Origin: Bacteroidales bacterium
Lineage (GTDB): Bacteria > Bacteroidota > Bacteroidia > Bacteroidales > Bacteroidaceae
Assembly (NCBI GenBank): GCA_015654535.1
Contig: JAATGU010000055.1
Coordinates: 1 to 64,000 of the forward strand
Length of the DNA: 64,000 nucleotides
Reading direction: 5' to 3'
In this document: piece by piece, positions 36,264 to 48,979 of the stretch
Layout: the number at the start of each line of letters is the position of its first letter
How positions within the stretch are numbered: position 1 is the stretch's first letter
Translations under genes and position numbers: made by a program
The notes under the pieces: generated by a model
What the model was told of the DNA's origin: nothing
Databases searched by the model: none
The model's input: only the letters and a program-made list of their open reading frames with translations

Positions 36264-37853
36264 TTATGGTTTATCCAAGACATTTTGCATTGCCGTGATA
36301 TGCTCAACAAGACTATTCAAATAAACCTCTAGATTTGTATACCCTACCTTGTTCAATGAAGTAGCAACACCGTCAGAAGCTTGATGAGGATTTAGATTAT
36401 TCTTTACTTCCCAAACATCAGGAATACCATCATTATCAGAATCCTTTAATTCATCTGCACTTACTCCTCCGTTACTTAGTTCGGGCCATGGGCTAACACT
36501 CCCTTCGGGTATTACATCAGCAGGATTATCAATTAGCCCTGGGACTTGATCGGCATCAATAGATTTACTACCTACATATGTGGCAGTTCCTTCACGTGTT
36601 TCTTTAACAATCCTTTCGTCAATTATGTCTCTGTATTTAGAACATCCTGCATACAATAATACCTTTTCAAATGCTTGCTTCGCAGTATGGGTTGTAACAG
36701 AGTCTACTATCAATGGTTCATTTAAACGAATCGTATCTCGGGTAACCGATGTAAACAGCCCATCACACGAAGCGTTTTCAATTTGCTCGTAAATGCCTTT
36801 TGTCCAATTATCATTGGTCACTTCTTCCGAACCTTCCATGACGTTTCCTTGCACATAAAATTTCCCCCATACGTGCTCCATCGGTTTCCATGCATTAAAT
36901 GTCCCATCTGTTCTAGTGCAATATTTTGTAGTCCGTATGCCAATAGAAGCGATTCGATGCCCAACAGTTCCTTTTTTAGGAGTTGCCGGACCAGGTTTAT
37001 AGTAATTATTTATAATATTAACTTTCATACCTTCACCTCCATAACATCCGTTCCCAGCCCAATTATAGAAAACATTGTTCCTTAGATCCATATATTCCTT
37101 CTGCTGTGTAGCTGGTCTAGGACCAAGCCGAGGAACCCGACTCTCATGATGGGCCATCAAGTTGTGATGAAAGGAAGCTCCTGCTCCACCCCAATTACCA
37201 CCGTACCCATGCTTACCTTTACTATGCCCTGAAGAGCGAAGACTTTCAGAAACAATACACCACTGAACTGTTAAGTTTTCACCTCCATACACAGAACAGC
37301 ATTCATCAACAGACCAACTGACGGAACAGTGATCAATGATAACATTTTTATTTTCTATGCCCCCGAGTCCATCGGGCTCACCTTTACCCTCGTTACCAAC
37401 CCGGAAACGCAAATACCGGATAATAATATTATTAGCCTTGATGGTCACTGGATATTTTGCAATGCAAATGCCTTGGCCCGGAGCTGTTTGTCCGGCAATA
37501 GTTAAATCATTGCTACTGATATCCAAGTTATTTGCTAGAAAAATTGTTCCTGCTACATCAAAAACAACGGTACGTGGTCCTTTTTGTGATAAGGCATACC
37601 GCAATGTTCCTTCTTTGTTACTATCTTCAAGCGTAATTACATGATACACTTTCCCGCCGCGTCCACCAGTGGTATTCATTCCAAAGCCTTCGGCACCGGA
37701 GAAAGCTAATAGCTTTCGCTCTATTTTAAGATTTGGTGTCAGTTTTTCAGAATATCCAGACGAATACCAGTTTGTCTCTGCACATGCTCCCCAAAGAAAC
37801 GAAGGGAAAGCAGCCATGCATAAAATTGCTTTACAATAAATATATTTATACAT
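36264..37853 (-). CDS. secreted pectate lyase (PL1-like)
   Basis: A 529-residue secreted lyase. A signal peptide (about 1-24) precedes a right-handed beta-helix with FSGAEGFGMNTTGGRGGKVY, DHCSVSWSVDECCSVYGG and SRVPRLG, typical of pectate lyase family PL1. It would cleave polygalacturonan by beta-elimination. A C-terminal calcium-binding type repeat, DSDNDGIPDVWEVKNNLNP, is present. It is convergent with GH95 and read in the same direction as the DUF4957/DUF5123-type, SusD and SusC genes. It is the strongest evidence that the locus targets pectin. Confidence 0.92.
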   Translation of the reverse strand: MYKYIYCKAILCMAAFPSFLWGACAETNWYSSGYSEKLTPNLKIERKLLAFSGAEGFGMNTTGGRGGKVYHVITLEDSNKEGTLRYALSQKGPRTVVFDVAGTIFLANNLDISSNDLTIAGQTAPGQGICIAKYPVTIKANNIIIRYLRFRVGNEGKGEPDGLGGIENKNVIIDHCSVSWSVDECCSVYGGENLTVQWCIVSESLRSSGHSKGKHGYGGNWGGAGASFHHNLMAHHESRVPRLGPRPATQQKEYMDLRNNVFYNWAGNGCYGGEGMKVNIINNYYKPGPATPKKGTVGHRIASIGIRTTKYCTRTDGTFNAWKPMEHVWGKFYVQGNVMEGSEEVTNDNWTKGIYEQIENASCDGLFTSVTRDTIRLNEPLIVDSVTTHTAKQAFEKVLLYAGCSKYRDIIDERIVKETREGTATYVGSKSIDADQVPGLIDNPADVIPEGSVSPWPELSNGGVSADELKDSDNDGIPDVWEVKNNLNPHQASDGVATSLNKVGYTNLEVYLNSLVEHITAMQNVLDKP

Positions 37854-37876
37854 TAAATTATTATTTAAAATTCATA

Positions 37877-38002
37877 TTACCACCATCTCGGATCACTCAC
37901 TTTACTTGCACCAGTCAATATCACACATTCTTTAACATAAAAATCGCCATTAAGAGGATTTACAAACAAATCTTCAGATGTCATATCCAATGTCACCGCT
38001 AT
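37877..38002 (-). pseudogene. C-terminal remnant of a second DUF4957/DUF5123-type gene
   Basis: A 41-codon minus-strand frame reads ...SEDLFVNPLNGDFYVKE... and ends SDPRWW-stop. This resembles the end of the DUF4957/DUF5123-type proteins of pectin loci, which close with a DxFxNPxxGDF and GDPRW pattern. The neighbouring full-length gene ends GDPRWAKTVTP. No start, signal peptide or earlier domain is present, so it looks like the stump of a lost paralogue. Confidence 0.6.
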
Positions 38003-38021
38003 CTAATAGCTTACAAATAAA

Positions 38022-38051
38022 GGATGTGTTGATATAAACACAACACACCCT
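38022..38051 (-). terminator. terminator after the DUF4957/DUF5123-type gene
   Basis: On the minus strand GGGTGTGTTG pairs with CAACACATCC (plus-strand arms 38042-38051 and 38022-38031), with one G-U pair, then TTTATTTG. It would end the susC-susD-lipoprotein message before the pectate lyase gene. Confidence 0.65.
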
Positions 38052-38100
38052 TTTTGTGAAAAATGTCTGACGAAGTCTCACGACTTCTGTTGACTATGTT

Positions 38101-40257
38101 TTAAGGCGTTACAGTCTTAGCCCATCTCGGGTCACCTATACCCAGCTTGTAAATTTCGTGGTTACGAACTGCATCCGTGTTTTTGTAATAAAGACCGTCG
38201 AGGTTGTCAACTTCATGCATGTTCGGATCCGGGTTTGCATAAGGCGGATTCGGATTTGTCATCAGGTCAGTCGGCGAAATTCCAGCTTTGCCTAGGTGAA
38301 CTTCCAACTCGTCCTTACCGGGAAGGTTATAGTCTGCCCAGAAACCGGCACTGTTTTTGCTGGCACTGAATGCAGAAGAGGAGAAAATATTTCCGTTGAT
38401 TAAGTTCGTGTTCGTTGAGTAGTTATTTTCGATATCGAATGTAATTTCACCTGAACCATTAATCTGACGAATATCCATACCTTCCATGTACAAGTTACGA
38501 GTGTCACCGTCTTTCTTTGTCAAGATGAAGAGGTTCTTCTTCACCGTGATCTTACTTCCGCCCGGCAGGTAACGTAAGTCGAAAATCTTACGACCGGAAG
38601 AGCGGGTACTGTAATTTATAAACGTATTGTTTTCCAACGTAATGTTGTATTGGATATTACTAGGCCATGAAAGATCCTTCCCATTATCTGTAAAGAAGCA
38701 GGTACGTGGAGAATCATAGAACGTATTATTGCGGAAAATCATGTTCTCGAAAATATTGGATTTACCTGTACTAGGAGTACCGTCGCCGGCAATCCATGCA
38801 TAACCACGGCCATTATTGTCATAATAACCGCAATTATAGAACAAACAGTCTTCTACAATAAACTTCTCAAAATTCTTACGATTAGTACCTTGTACACGAA
38901 CGAAACCACGGATCATGCGTTGGAATGTACAGTTTCTTAATTCAAACGATTGAAGTGTAACGGCCATACCGTTAGAATACATATTAATGAAGTAGTTACC
39001 GGTTGCGCTGCCGTCGCCATAATTTGTTGCTAGCGGACAATCGAAATCAATGTCTTCGAAGATAAGCGATTTGATGTTGATGCCGCCAAGTTCACCAGAT
39101 TGTGGTTGGCGACCAAACATAAAGTTCATTGCCTGAGCTGCTCCATTGATTGAAGACATACCATTCATTAACACTTTGGCACGGCCGGTTCCTGCTTTGG
39201 TACGCAGGGTCAAACCTTTACACAACGACACGTTGGTTGCAAAATAGTAAGTCTTTCCGCCTTCCAATTCAAAAATAGTACCTTCAGCTAAAGAAGAGTC
39301 GCTGTTGTAGTTGGATAAGATAGTGTCAAGGCGTGAGGCATTATATTTAGTTGCTCCGGGAATGGTGTCGTTGGGATCGCAGAAGTGTTTAATAAGGATA
39401 GGTTCCCCCGGTTCACCATCCATACGGATAACACAAGTATTGTAGATGGCATCCCAATGAACAGGAATATTCTTATTTTCTGCATTGATTACGTACACAC
39501 TGTTTTCCTCCAGACCATCTACGTCGATGTAACCACGTTCAAAGTCTGCGGAAGTAATGGTATAATTTTTCCATTTCCCAGGTACGGTTGCGTTAGGATT
39601 GGTAGGAGATGCTTCAATAGTAATAGTCTGCATTACGAAATTACCATTTTCATCAACTTCAAAATTGGTTTTGAAAGTACCGTCGTCACCTGATGTAGCA
39701 TAGGCACGGTCAATATTGATGCGGAAAGTAGTCTTAGTGACTTCGTTTACTACTATTACTTCAGGAACATTGTATCTATCTCCGGTCGTGATTCCCAGAT
39801 AGTCGGCCCATTGACGTCCGTTACCATAGCCATACCACTTAGAGTGGTAGCCTTCACCTTTTTTAGAAAGAGTTCGAATGGCAAAACGATAATCAGTACT
39901 GTATTGAAGATCTTTTATCAAAAGATCGGTCACTTCGGCATCAACAATCGTATCAAACAGAATATAGTCAGGGTTTTCCCAATCTTCAGCCAAACCGGAA
40001 GAGACGTTAGCTTGCAAAGCCATCTTGATCTCATAACCGGCGCAATTTTTCACTCCATACCAATAAAGCTGGATGTCGTTCAGATCAACAGCTTGACATC
40101 GATACGGGTCAGAGTCTCCCTTACCCGTATTGTCATCTTTACGGAACATTGTCATGAACTCTCTTTCAGAATTACTGCTCACCACCTCATCATCCTTACA
40201 AGAGAAGATTGATATGGAAGAGAGGAGCATTAGTATGTAACATAATTTATTTTTCAT
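38101..40257 (-). CDS. surface lipoprotein with DUF4957/DUF5123-type beta-helix
   Basis: A 718-residue probable lipoprotein. The signal peptide ends in a lipobox (SIFSC, Cys at about 20). An N-terminal fibronectin-III-like part (about 40-270) precedes a beta-helix region that looks like the DUF4957 and DUF5123 families (IKSLIFEDIDFDC, FELRNCTFQRMIRG). Such proteins are commonly encoded beside SusC/SusD in pectin loci and are thought to bind the substrate at the cell surface. It follows susD by 21 nt on the minus strand. Confidence 0.8.
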   Translation of the reverse strand: MKNKLCYILMLLSSISIFSCKDDEVVSSNSEREFMTMFRKDDNTGKGDSDPYRCQAVDLNDIQLYWYGVKNCAGYEIKMALQANVSSGLAEDWENPDYILFDTIVDAEVTDLLIKDLQYSTDYRFAIRTLSKKGEGYHSKWYGYGNGRQWADYLGITTGDRYNVPEVIVVNEVTKTTFRINIDRAYATSGDDGTFKTNFEVDENGNFVMQTITIEASPTNPNATVPGKWKNYTITSADFERGYIDVDGLEENSVYVINAENKNIPVHWDAIYNTCVIRMDGEPGEPILIKHFCDPNDTIPGATKYNASRLDTILSNYNSDSSLAEGTIFELEGGKTYYFATNVSLCKGLTLRTKAGTGRAKVLMNGMSSINGAAQAMNFMFGRQPQSGELGGINIKSLIFEDIDFDCPLATNYGDGSATGNYFINMYSNGMAVTLQSFELRNCTFQRMIRGFVRVQGTNRKNFEKFIVEDCLFYNCGYYDNNGRGYAWIAGDGTPSTGKSNIFENMIFRNNTFYDSPRTCFFTDNGKDLSWPSNIQYNITLENNTFINYSTRSSGRKIFDLRYLPGGSKITVKKNLFILTKKDGDTRNLYMEGMDIRQINGSGEITFDIENNYSTNTNLINGNIFSSSAFSASKNSAGFWADYNLPGKDELEVHLGKAGISPTDLMTNPNPPYANPDPNMHEVDNLDGLYYKNTDAVRNHEIYKLGIGDPRWAKTVTP

Positions 40258-40278
40258 ATCGTATTATTTTCAATTCGA

Positions 40279-42267
40279 TTATTTGGTATAACCATAATAG
40301 TTTTTATACACACCGGCACTGCGCTGAATTGCTGCATTCGGATAAGGGAGGATGTAGCGTACTACCGGTAGGTTTGTAGGTCCTGTTTGTGAATAGGTCT
40401 CACCGTCTTTTACAAGATAGATATTACCTCCGCGGTCACCACGTATAAAACCGTAGAATGAGAAAAGACATTGGTCTTTCGGACATCCGTCAGTATCATT
40501 CCACCATCCGTAATAGTCTCCCGCTGTCCATTCCGAACCTGGATATTTCTCAGACTTGTATGGGTTGTAGAGTTCCAGAATATCCAGTGCGGTATTGGGA
40601 TATACATTTATGTTATTCGGATTACTGGTAATCTTGTAATAGATTGTATAAGGCAGATAAAGTTCTAGATAACCAGGTTTGCCGTCGTATTGTTCTACTG
40701 CCTCAATATGGTCTGAAGTACCTGCTGCATTTTCGGCTACTGCGTAGTAGCGTAAGAAACTGTAATAAAGCACTTCGCCATATAAATTGTTACGAACCAA
40801 GTCTTTCCAGCGCATATTTTCGCCACAGAATTCCCACTTACGTTCGTTGAGAACAGCTTTCAGAAAGTTCTCTTTAGAACCGGAAGCAGAGGCAATGTAA
40901 GTGTCCACCTTGCTAACATCGGTAAATGCCCGGGCACGTACCTGACGAAAAGCTTCAATCGCTTTAGTACCATTAGCGCCACTTACACCGTCTTCCAATT
41001 CGTTAACAGCTTCGGCATACATCAAAAGTACGTCAGCATAGCGCATATAAGGATAGTTAATACCTGTATTGTCATCGCTGCCAGTACCCATAGTGCTACC
41101 TGAACTTGCCCAGAACTTGGACCACTTGTTGTTGAATACCGTGTAGTCAGTGAGGATCGACGGAGTACCGTCATACAGGTAATACCACATACCGTTCACA
41201 TAGTCACGACGGATATCTTCGTCGTCAAATGAGTAACGGTAGAAAGCATTTAGACGGGCACTGCCGCCACTCTTACCCCAAATGTTCTTGCCGGAGGTTG
41301 CACCTTCATAGTTTTCACCTTTCGGACCTTGAATGTAACCGATGCTACCGCTTGAGTTCTTAGCGAACGGAATCTCGAAGATGGGGTCGTCATTGTTGTT
41401 TACAACATAGTTACACTCGTTGATAAATACTTGGCGATAAGGGAGTGTCAAAGAGTGAGTACCGGAAGAAATAACAGAGTCGCAGTATGCTTGAGCTACT
41501 CTATAGTAATCTTGATAGTTAGTTGGGCGTTGCATGGTACCATAGCTGTTAGGATTGTCTTTGTCCGGACGAAGTGAATAGCCACCGCAAGTCAGAGCCA
41601 TACGAGCAATCATTCCCCAACAGAATTCTTTGGATACGCGCTCCACACCATCACTCAAGTCTTGGGCGAATGACATGTAGGGAGCAACGCCTTTCAGGTC
41701 CTCAATCAAAGCCTTATAAATCTCTTCACGATCTTCAACAGGCATTACAAAGTCTTCTACCTCGTAATTGGGAGTTAAAGAGAAAGGTATATCACCAAAC
41801 ATTACAACGAGGTCATGATAGAACATGGCACGAATCACTTTTGCTTCACCTAATTGTTGCATCAGTTCTGCATCCTCTGTACTAAAAAGAGGGCTGTTCT
41901 CTAGACCATAAATAAAATTATTGGCATATTCCACACCTTGGTAAGCTGCTGTCCAATATTTGTTGATATCTCCTCCTAGGCTATTGCAGTCAAAACGGCG
42001 ATAACTATTATCAGTTGCAACTTCACTAGTAGATATTGACATATCCACATCACTATTCAAACAGAAAGTGCTTAAATAAGCGCTACCATAGGTGTTCTCA
42101 TTCAATAGCTGGGCGTAAACACCATTCAAGGCACGGTTGATTTCGGTCTTTTCGCTAAAAACATACTCGGTGTCATATTTCGAGATGGCATCCACCTTTA
42201 GGAAATCATTGCATGAAGAGAGGCCAACCGTAATCAGACCAGCGATAAGAATATTTTTAATTTTCAT
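40279..42267 (-). CDS. SusD-like nutrient-binding outer-membrane lipoprotein
   Basis: A 662-residue SusD/RagB family lipoprotein that binds oligosaccharide at the cell surface and works with the SusC channel. The lipobox is LSSC with the acceptor cysteine at residue 19. The N-terminal FLKVDAISKYDTEYVFSEKT and tetratrico-like helices are typical, as are C-terminal segments such as YPYMRYADVLLMYAEAVNEL. It is 20 nt from the susC stop and in the same operon. Confidence 0.95.
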   Translation of the reverse strand: MKIKNILIAGLITVGLSSCNDFLKVDAISKYDTEYVFSEKTEINRALNGVYAQLLNENTYGSAYLSTFCLNSDVDMSISTSEVATDNSYRRFDCNSLGGDINKYWTAAYQGVEYANNFIYGLENSPLFSTEDAELMQQLGEAKVIRAMFYHDLVVMFGDIPFSLTPNYEVEDFVMPVEDREEIYKALIEDLKGVAPYMSFAQDLSDGVERVSKEFCWGMIARMALTCGGYSLRPDKDNPNSYGTMQRPTNYQDYYRVAQAYCDSVISSGTHSLTLPYRQVFINECNYVVNNNDDPIFEIPFAKNSSGSIGYIQGPKGENYEGATSGKNIWGKSGGSARLNAFYRYSFDDEDIRRDYVNGMWYYLYDGTPSILTDYTVFNNKWSKFWASSGSTMGTGSDDNTGINYPYMRYADVLLMYAEAVNELEDGVSGANGTKAIEAFRQVRARAFTDVSKVDTYIASASGSKENFLKAVLNERKWEFCGENMRWKDLVRNNLYGEVLYYSFLRYYAVAENAAGTSDHIEAVEQYDGKPGYLELYLPYTIYYKITSNPNNINVYPNTALDILELYNPYKSEKYPGSEWTAGDYYGWWNDTDGCPKDQCLFSFYGFIRGDRGGNIYLVKDGETYSQTGPTNLPVVRYILPYPNAAIQRSAGVYKNYYGYTK

Positions 42268-42287
42268 ATATAATCAGTTTTTATGTA

Positions 42288-45200
42288 TTAGAAAGTAATA
42301 TTTGCTCCAAACACGAAACTGCGGCTACGCGGATAACGGTTGTAATCCATGCCGCATGTCAAACCGGTTTGCACATCAACTTCAGGATCGTAACCGGAGT
42401 AACCGGTAATGATGAAGAGGTTAGTACCACTGACATAGAGACGGAGTTTTGACATGCCCCATTTATTAGATAATTGCTTGGGCAAGGTGTAACCTAGGGT
42501 AATGTCTTGGCAACGAAGGAATGAACCATCTTCGATGAAGTAAGAATGGGTAACCTTGTTGGTAACGTCAGTCGGATTCCATAATGTCTTACCGGCATTC
42601 AACTCTTTATAAATATCTACAGAACCATCAATGTAGGTATTCTTATACATAGATTCACCGTCTTCCCGTACATAAGTCCAGCGATTGTTAAACTTAGTAA
42701 GTACGTTGTAGAAATTTTGGCTGTTACCTTCTGATGAAGACAATTGGTAAGCAGTAGCATTGTTCACGTCGAAATCATACATATAGTTGAAGTTGGCTGT
42801 GAAATCAAAGCCTTTCCATTGTCCGCTCAAACCGAAACCTCCTTGGAATTTTGGGTTCGTATTACCAATCACAGTACGGTCATCTTCCGTTATTTTACCA
42901 TCTGGTTTACCGTCTGGTCCGCTAATATCTTTGAACTTGATTTTGCCTGGAAGAGTAGCCACACCAGAGTTACTATCATTGAACACATTATTAATGATAG
43001 TACCTTCTTTGGGAACGGCCAGAAAACTCTGATTAGGATCAAAATCAAATTCATCGAAACTATACAGTCCGTCATAAACGAAACCATAAATCAAACCGAC
43101 TTGGTCTCCCACCTTTAAACAGTAGTCGTTATAACTTGATTTCCAACGGTCGTTTTGATCCCAAATCACATCGTCTGTATTATTCAGTTTGTCTACTTTC
43201 ATCTTGTTGAAACCGAACGCCAAGTTACCGCTCAATACATAGTCTTTGCCACGAAGGATATCTCCATTAATAGTTAATTCGAAACCTTTGTTAGTAACCT
43301 GACCGATGTTTTGCATCTGTTGAGTATAACCGGTTGTTGAAGGAACGTCTGACTTGTAGAGCAGGTCTTTAGTCGTATTCCAATAAACTTCCGGTGTAAT
43401 GGTCAGGCGGTCGTTGAACAGGCCTAAGTCAAAGGCCAAGTTGCGAGTCAGGGTAGTTTCCCATTTAATTTTAGTGTTAGGGAAAGTACTGCCACCTGCA
43501 TTGCCATACCATTTTTCGCCGTTTTCAGTAGCTTCACCGAAACCCGGACCACCGGTGGTATTTACAGCGTAAAGATAACGCCACATATCATTGTCAATAC
43601 GGTTGTTTCCTGCCATACCGATAGCAGCGCGTAGTTTTAGATTGCTGATGAAGGGATTGTTTTCTAGGAAACTTTCTTTGGATAGTACCCAGGCACCCGA
43701 AATCGAAGGGAAATACCCCCATTGTTGGCCCGGAGAGAACTTTGTGGAACCATCGGCACGGAACGTACCCGAAACCAGATATTTGTGATCGTAGTTATAG
43801 CCAGCTTGACCAAAAAAAGAGGCTGTGCGCTCGGGAGTAGAAAGAGATGATGTTGATTCCCATGGTGTTCCCAAACCCATATTGTTGAGAGCTCTTTCAG
43901 AAGAGATGCTGCGTGGGAAATAACGGTTTTTCATATAGCTCTGCTTAGTTTGACTGTGCTGGATTTCCTGACCTAATAAAAAGGAGAAGTTGTGTAAGTG
44001 ATCAATGTCGAAACCGTAAGAAGCCGTATTGGTCCATGTATATTTTTCTGTACGCTTGTCTGTAATTTCTGCTACCGGCAGTTTTTTATTATCTTGGCCC
44101 TCATCAGTCATGGCACCATAGAAGCGATTTTCATCGTTGAAAGAAATGAAATGAGTACCTTCTGTACGCAAAGTCAAACCTTCTATGGGTTTCCACTCCA
44201 AACTGAACTGGTTCGTATAGGCATAAGAATGCTTTTTCAGCGTATTTTGGTCGATATCGCTTTTGGGGTTAGTGTACTCGAAGACAGCCTCATCATCAGG
44301 GTCAACCGTCACAGGATCCCAGAAAGCGAACTCGCGTAGGCCGTTGGTCGGACGATAGCGGAGTACGTCGATGATACCACCACTACCAATCTTATCACCG
44401 CCGGCACCGGTATCACGGCGGTAAGTAAGTTTCGGATTAAGCGTCAAGGTTAAATCCTTGGTAAGCTGAATGTTCATTTTGATGTTCAAGTTGGTACGAC
44501 GAACGCCGGATCCTATAATAATACCGTTGTCTTCGGAGTTAGTAAGAGAAGCGTTGAAGCGGAACTTCTCAGTACCTCCTCCTACAGTAAAGTTGGTTGA
44601 ATAGTTAAATGGAGTCTCACTCATTACTTCGTCTTGCCAATCGTGTGTTGTAGCACGCTTATAGATGTCAAGATCAAGTGGGTTACCGAAGTTAGCACGA
44701 TAATACTTTGCGTTAGAACTACGAGTACCGTTTGCAGCAGCCCAGTCGTACTGATAACGTACGAAATCGTACGTATCCATCAGGTCAAGCTTCTTAGCCA
44801 GTTTGCTTACTGACATTTGCGTATTAAGGCCAACTTGCACCTTGCCTTGATGAGCCGATTTGGTAGTTACTATAACTACACCATTACCACCCTTTGCACC
44901 ATAGATAGCTGTTAAAGAAGCATCTTTCAGCACGTCGATAGATGCGATATCTGTCGGCGGAATGTCGCTAATATTATCTGTCTGGAAACCATCGACAATG
45001 TAGAGTGGTTCATTGCTTTGAGTCACTGACGTTCCACCACGTACACGAATATTAATATCTGCACCAGGAGCACCGTCAACCGTAGTTACCTGCACACCGG
45101 CAATTTTTCCTTGTAAAGCAATAGCTGCTGAAGTAACTGGTACGGCTGCCAACTTAACGCCCGAAATAGAACCTACTGAACCTGTTAAATCCTTACGTGC

Positions 45201-45542
45201 TCTACTTCCGTAACCAATTACAACAATTTCTTCGAGTGCCTGTGAGCCTTCTTTCAGGGTAATTTTTAGTTCTTTACCGGCAATAACGTCCACTTCCTGA
45301 GTTTCCATGCCGATATAAGAGATAACTATTTTATTCCCTTTGCCGACACTAATAGAAAACTGGCCATCCAAATCGGTGATAACACCGTTTGACTTATTTC
45401 CTTTTTCCACCACAGAAGCGCCAATAATTGGCTCACCCTCCGAATCGCTTACATTGCCTTTTACCTTAATGTTTTGAGCCGCTAATCCAACGGGAAACAT
45501 CAACAGTATAAACAATAACCATACATAATACTTGTTTTTCAT
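42288..45542 (-). CDS. SusC-like TonB-dependent outer-membrane transporter
   Basis: A 1084-residue SusC/RagA family protein. The ATG at 45542 begins the signal peptide MKNKYYVWLLFILLMFPVG; an earlier in-frame ATG at 45569 is less likely. After it comes a carboxypeptidase-regulatory-like domain (about 25-110, GNVSDSEGEPIIGASVVEKG), the plug with IVVIGYGSRARKDLTGSVG and RGGTSVTQSNEPLYIVDG, and the 22-strand barrel ending in an aromatic residue (ANITF). It imports oligosaccharides with energy from TonB. It is first in the minus-strand operon. Confidence 0.96.
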   Translation of the reverse strand: MKNKYYVWLLFILLMFPVGLAAQNIKVKGNVSDSEGEPIIGASVVEKGNKSNGVITDLDGQFSISVGKGNKIVISYIGMETQEVDVIAGKELKITLKEGSQALEEIVVIGYGSRARKDLTGSVGSISGVKLAAVPVTSAAIALQGKIAGVQVTTVDGAPGADINIRVRGGTSVTQSNEPLYIVDGFQTDNISDIPPTDIASIDVLKDASLTAIYGAKGGNGVVIVTTKSAHQGKVQVGLNTQMSVSKLAKKLDLMDTYDFVRYQYDWAAANGTRSSNAKYYRANFGNPLDLDIYKRATTHDWQDEVMSETPFNYSTNFTVGGGTEKFRFNASLTNSEDNGIIIGSGVRRTNLNIKMNIQLTKDLTLTLNPKLTYRRDTGAGGDKIGSGGIIDVLRYRPTNGLREFAFWDPVTVDPDDEAVFEYTNPKSDIDQNTLKKHSYAYTNQFSLEWKPIEGLTLRTEGTHFISFNDENRFYGAMTDEGQDNKKLPVAEITDKRTEKYTWTNTASYGFDIDHLHNFSFLLGQEIQHSQTKQSYMKNRYFPRSISSERALNNMGLGTPWESTSSLSTPERTASFFGQAGYNYDHKYLVSGTFRADGSTKFSPGQQWGYFPSISGAWVLSKESFLENNPFISNLKLRAAIGMAGNNRIDNDMWRYLYAVNTTGGPGFGEATENGEKWYGNAGGSTFPNTKIKWETTLTRNLAFDLGLFNDRLTITPEVYWNTTKDLLYKSDVPSTTGYTQQMQNIGQVTNKGFELTINGDILRGKDYVLSGNLAFGFNKMKVDKLNNTDDVIWDQNDRWKSSYNDYCLKVGDQVGLIYGFVYDGLYSFDEFDFDPNQSFLAVPKEGTIINNVFNDSNSGVATLPGKIKFKDISGPDGKPDGKITEDDRTVIGNTNPKFQGGFGLSGQWKGFDFTANFNYMYDFDVNNATAYQLSSSEGNSQNFYNVLTKFNNRWTYVREDGESMYKNTYIDGSVDIYKELNAGKTLWNPTDVTNKVTHSYFIEDGSFLRCQDITLGYTLPKQLSNKWGMSKLRLYVSGTNLFIITGYSGYDPEVDVQTGLTCGMDYNRYPRSRSFVFGANITF

Positions 45543-48378
<2,836 letters not shown>

Positions 48379-48440
48379 TCGATTGATTTAAAGCTTATTA
48401 TATCTAAAAAAGAAAACTTTAAACATTAGAATAATACCCT

Positions 48441-48585
48441 TGAGTGGTGTAGATGGTGTACTAAAAAAGACTTTATTCTGGTTTCAGAAATCAAATTTCA
48501 AAAAAACTGCAAGATGCAGAATTTTTAAAAATTGATTTTCAGAAAGAAAAAAAGCTTATTTTTAGTACACCATCTACACCACTCA
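48441..48585. mobile_element. 145-bp hairpin element with 27-bp inverted ends (MITE-like)
   Basis: The two 27-bp ends, 48441-48467 and 48559-48585, are perfect inverted complements, starting TGAGTGGTGTAGATGGTG. The centre is CTGCA-AGA-TGCAG, so the element is 71 + 3 + 71 bp and folds on itself nearly completely, with imperfect pairing inside. It encodes nothing. This is the layout of a small non-autonomous element or a strong hairpin. I see no target duplication. Confidence 0.6.
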
Positions 48586-48642
48586 CATTTCTATCATGCT
48601 CATTTACAGCGAAAAAATATGTCCAGAGATCTTGATTGAAGA

Positions 48643-48677
48643 GTCCAGAGATTTTAGGAGAAATCTCTGGACTTTTT
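48643..48677 (+). terminator. terminator-like hairpin
   Basis: GTCCAGAGATTT (48643-48654) pairs perfectly with AAATCTCTGGAC (48661-48672), followed by TTTTT. The same first ten bases also occur at 48621-48630. It could end transcription from GH97. Confidence 0.75.
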
Positions 48678-48922
48678 AAAAACTATTCTTTTTAAATTTT
48701 CAGCCATTCATCAATCATTGCTCAACCATTCATCAATGCTTTTTATTTATTGAAGAATGGATTGTAAAGTGCCATTGAATGTTCAGAATTGCTTTTTTAT
48801 ATAGAGATTATATAATTCACTAAGAATAAGTATGGTACATGAAATTAAGAACCGAAAAGGTGGTTGCTACTATAGTCACAGCCGACTAGTTCAGACCTTT
48901 TTTTCTCTTTTTCGCTGAAAGA

Positions 48923-48954
48923 TTTGCATATTTCATGAAAACTATATACTTTTG
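48923..48954 (+). promoter_or_regulatory. promoter of the tRNA-Met gene
   Basis: TTTG (48923-48926) and TACTTTTG (48947-48954) are spaced by 20 nt, close to the Bacteroidetes consensus TTTG-N19-TAnnTTTG. The tRNA begins 26 nt further on. Confidence 0.7.
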
Positions 48955-48979
48955 TACCCGCATCCAAATAATGGAGCAT

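Larger units (their letters stand above)
48379..48979. other. repeat-rich spacer between GH97 and tRNA-Met
   Basis: No gene lies here. It contains the 145-bp palindromic element, a GTCCAGAGAT repeat with a terminator (48621-48677), two 12-bp direct repeats CCATTCATCAAT (48704-48715 and 48726-48737), with a near-inverted copy near 48759, and the tRNA promoter at 48923-48954. Confidence 0.6.

Noticed and set aside
36783..37085. Open frames on the plus strand opposite the pectate lyase, and similar frames opposite other large genes
   Set aside because: They are antisense to clearly coding genes and show no domain, start context or conservation signal.
48621..48770. CRISPR array
   Set aside because: Only two copies of each word, with no regular repeat-spacer pattern and no cas gene in the window.
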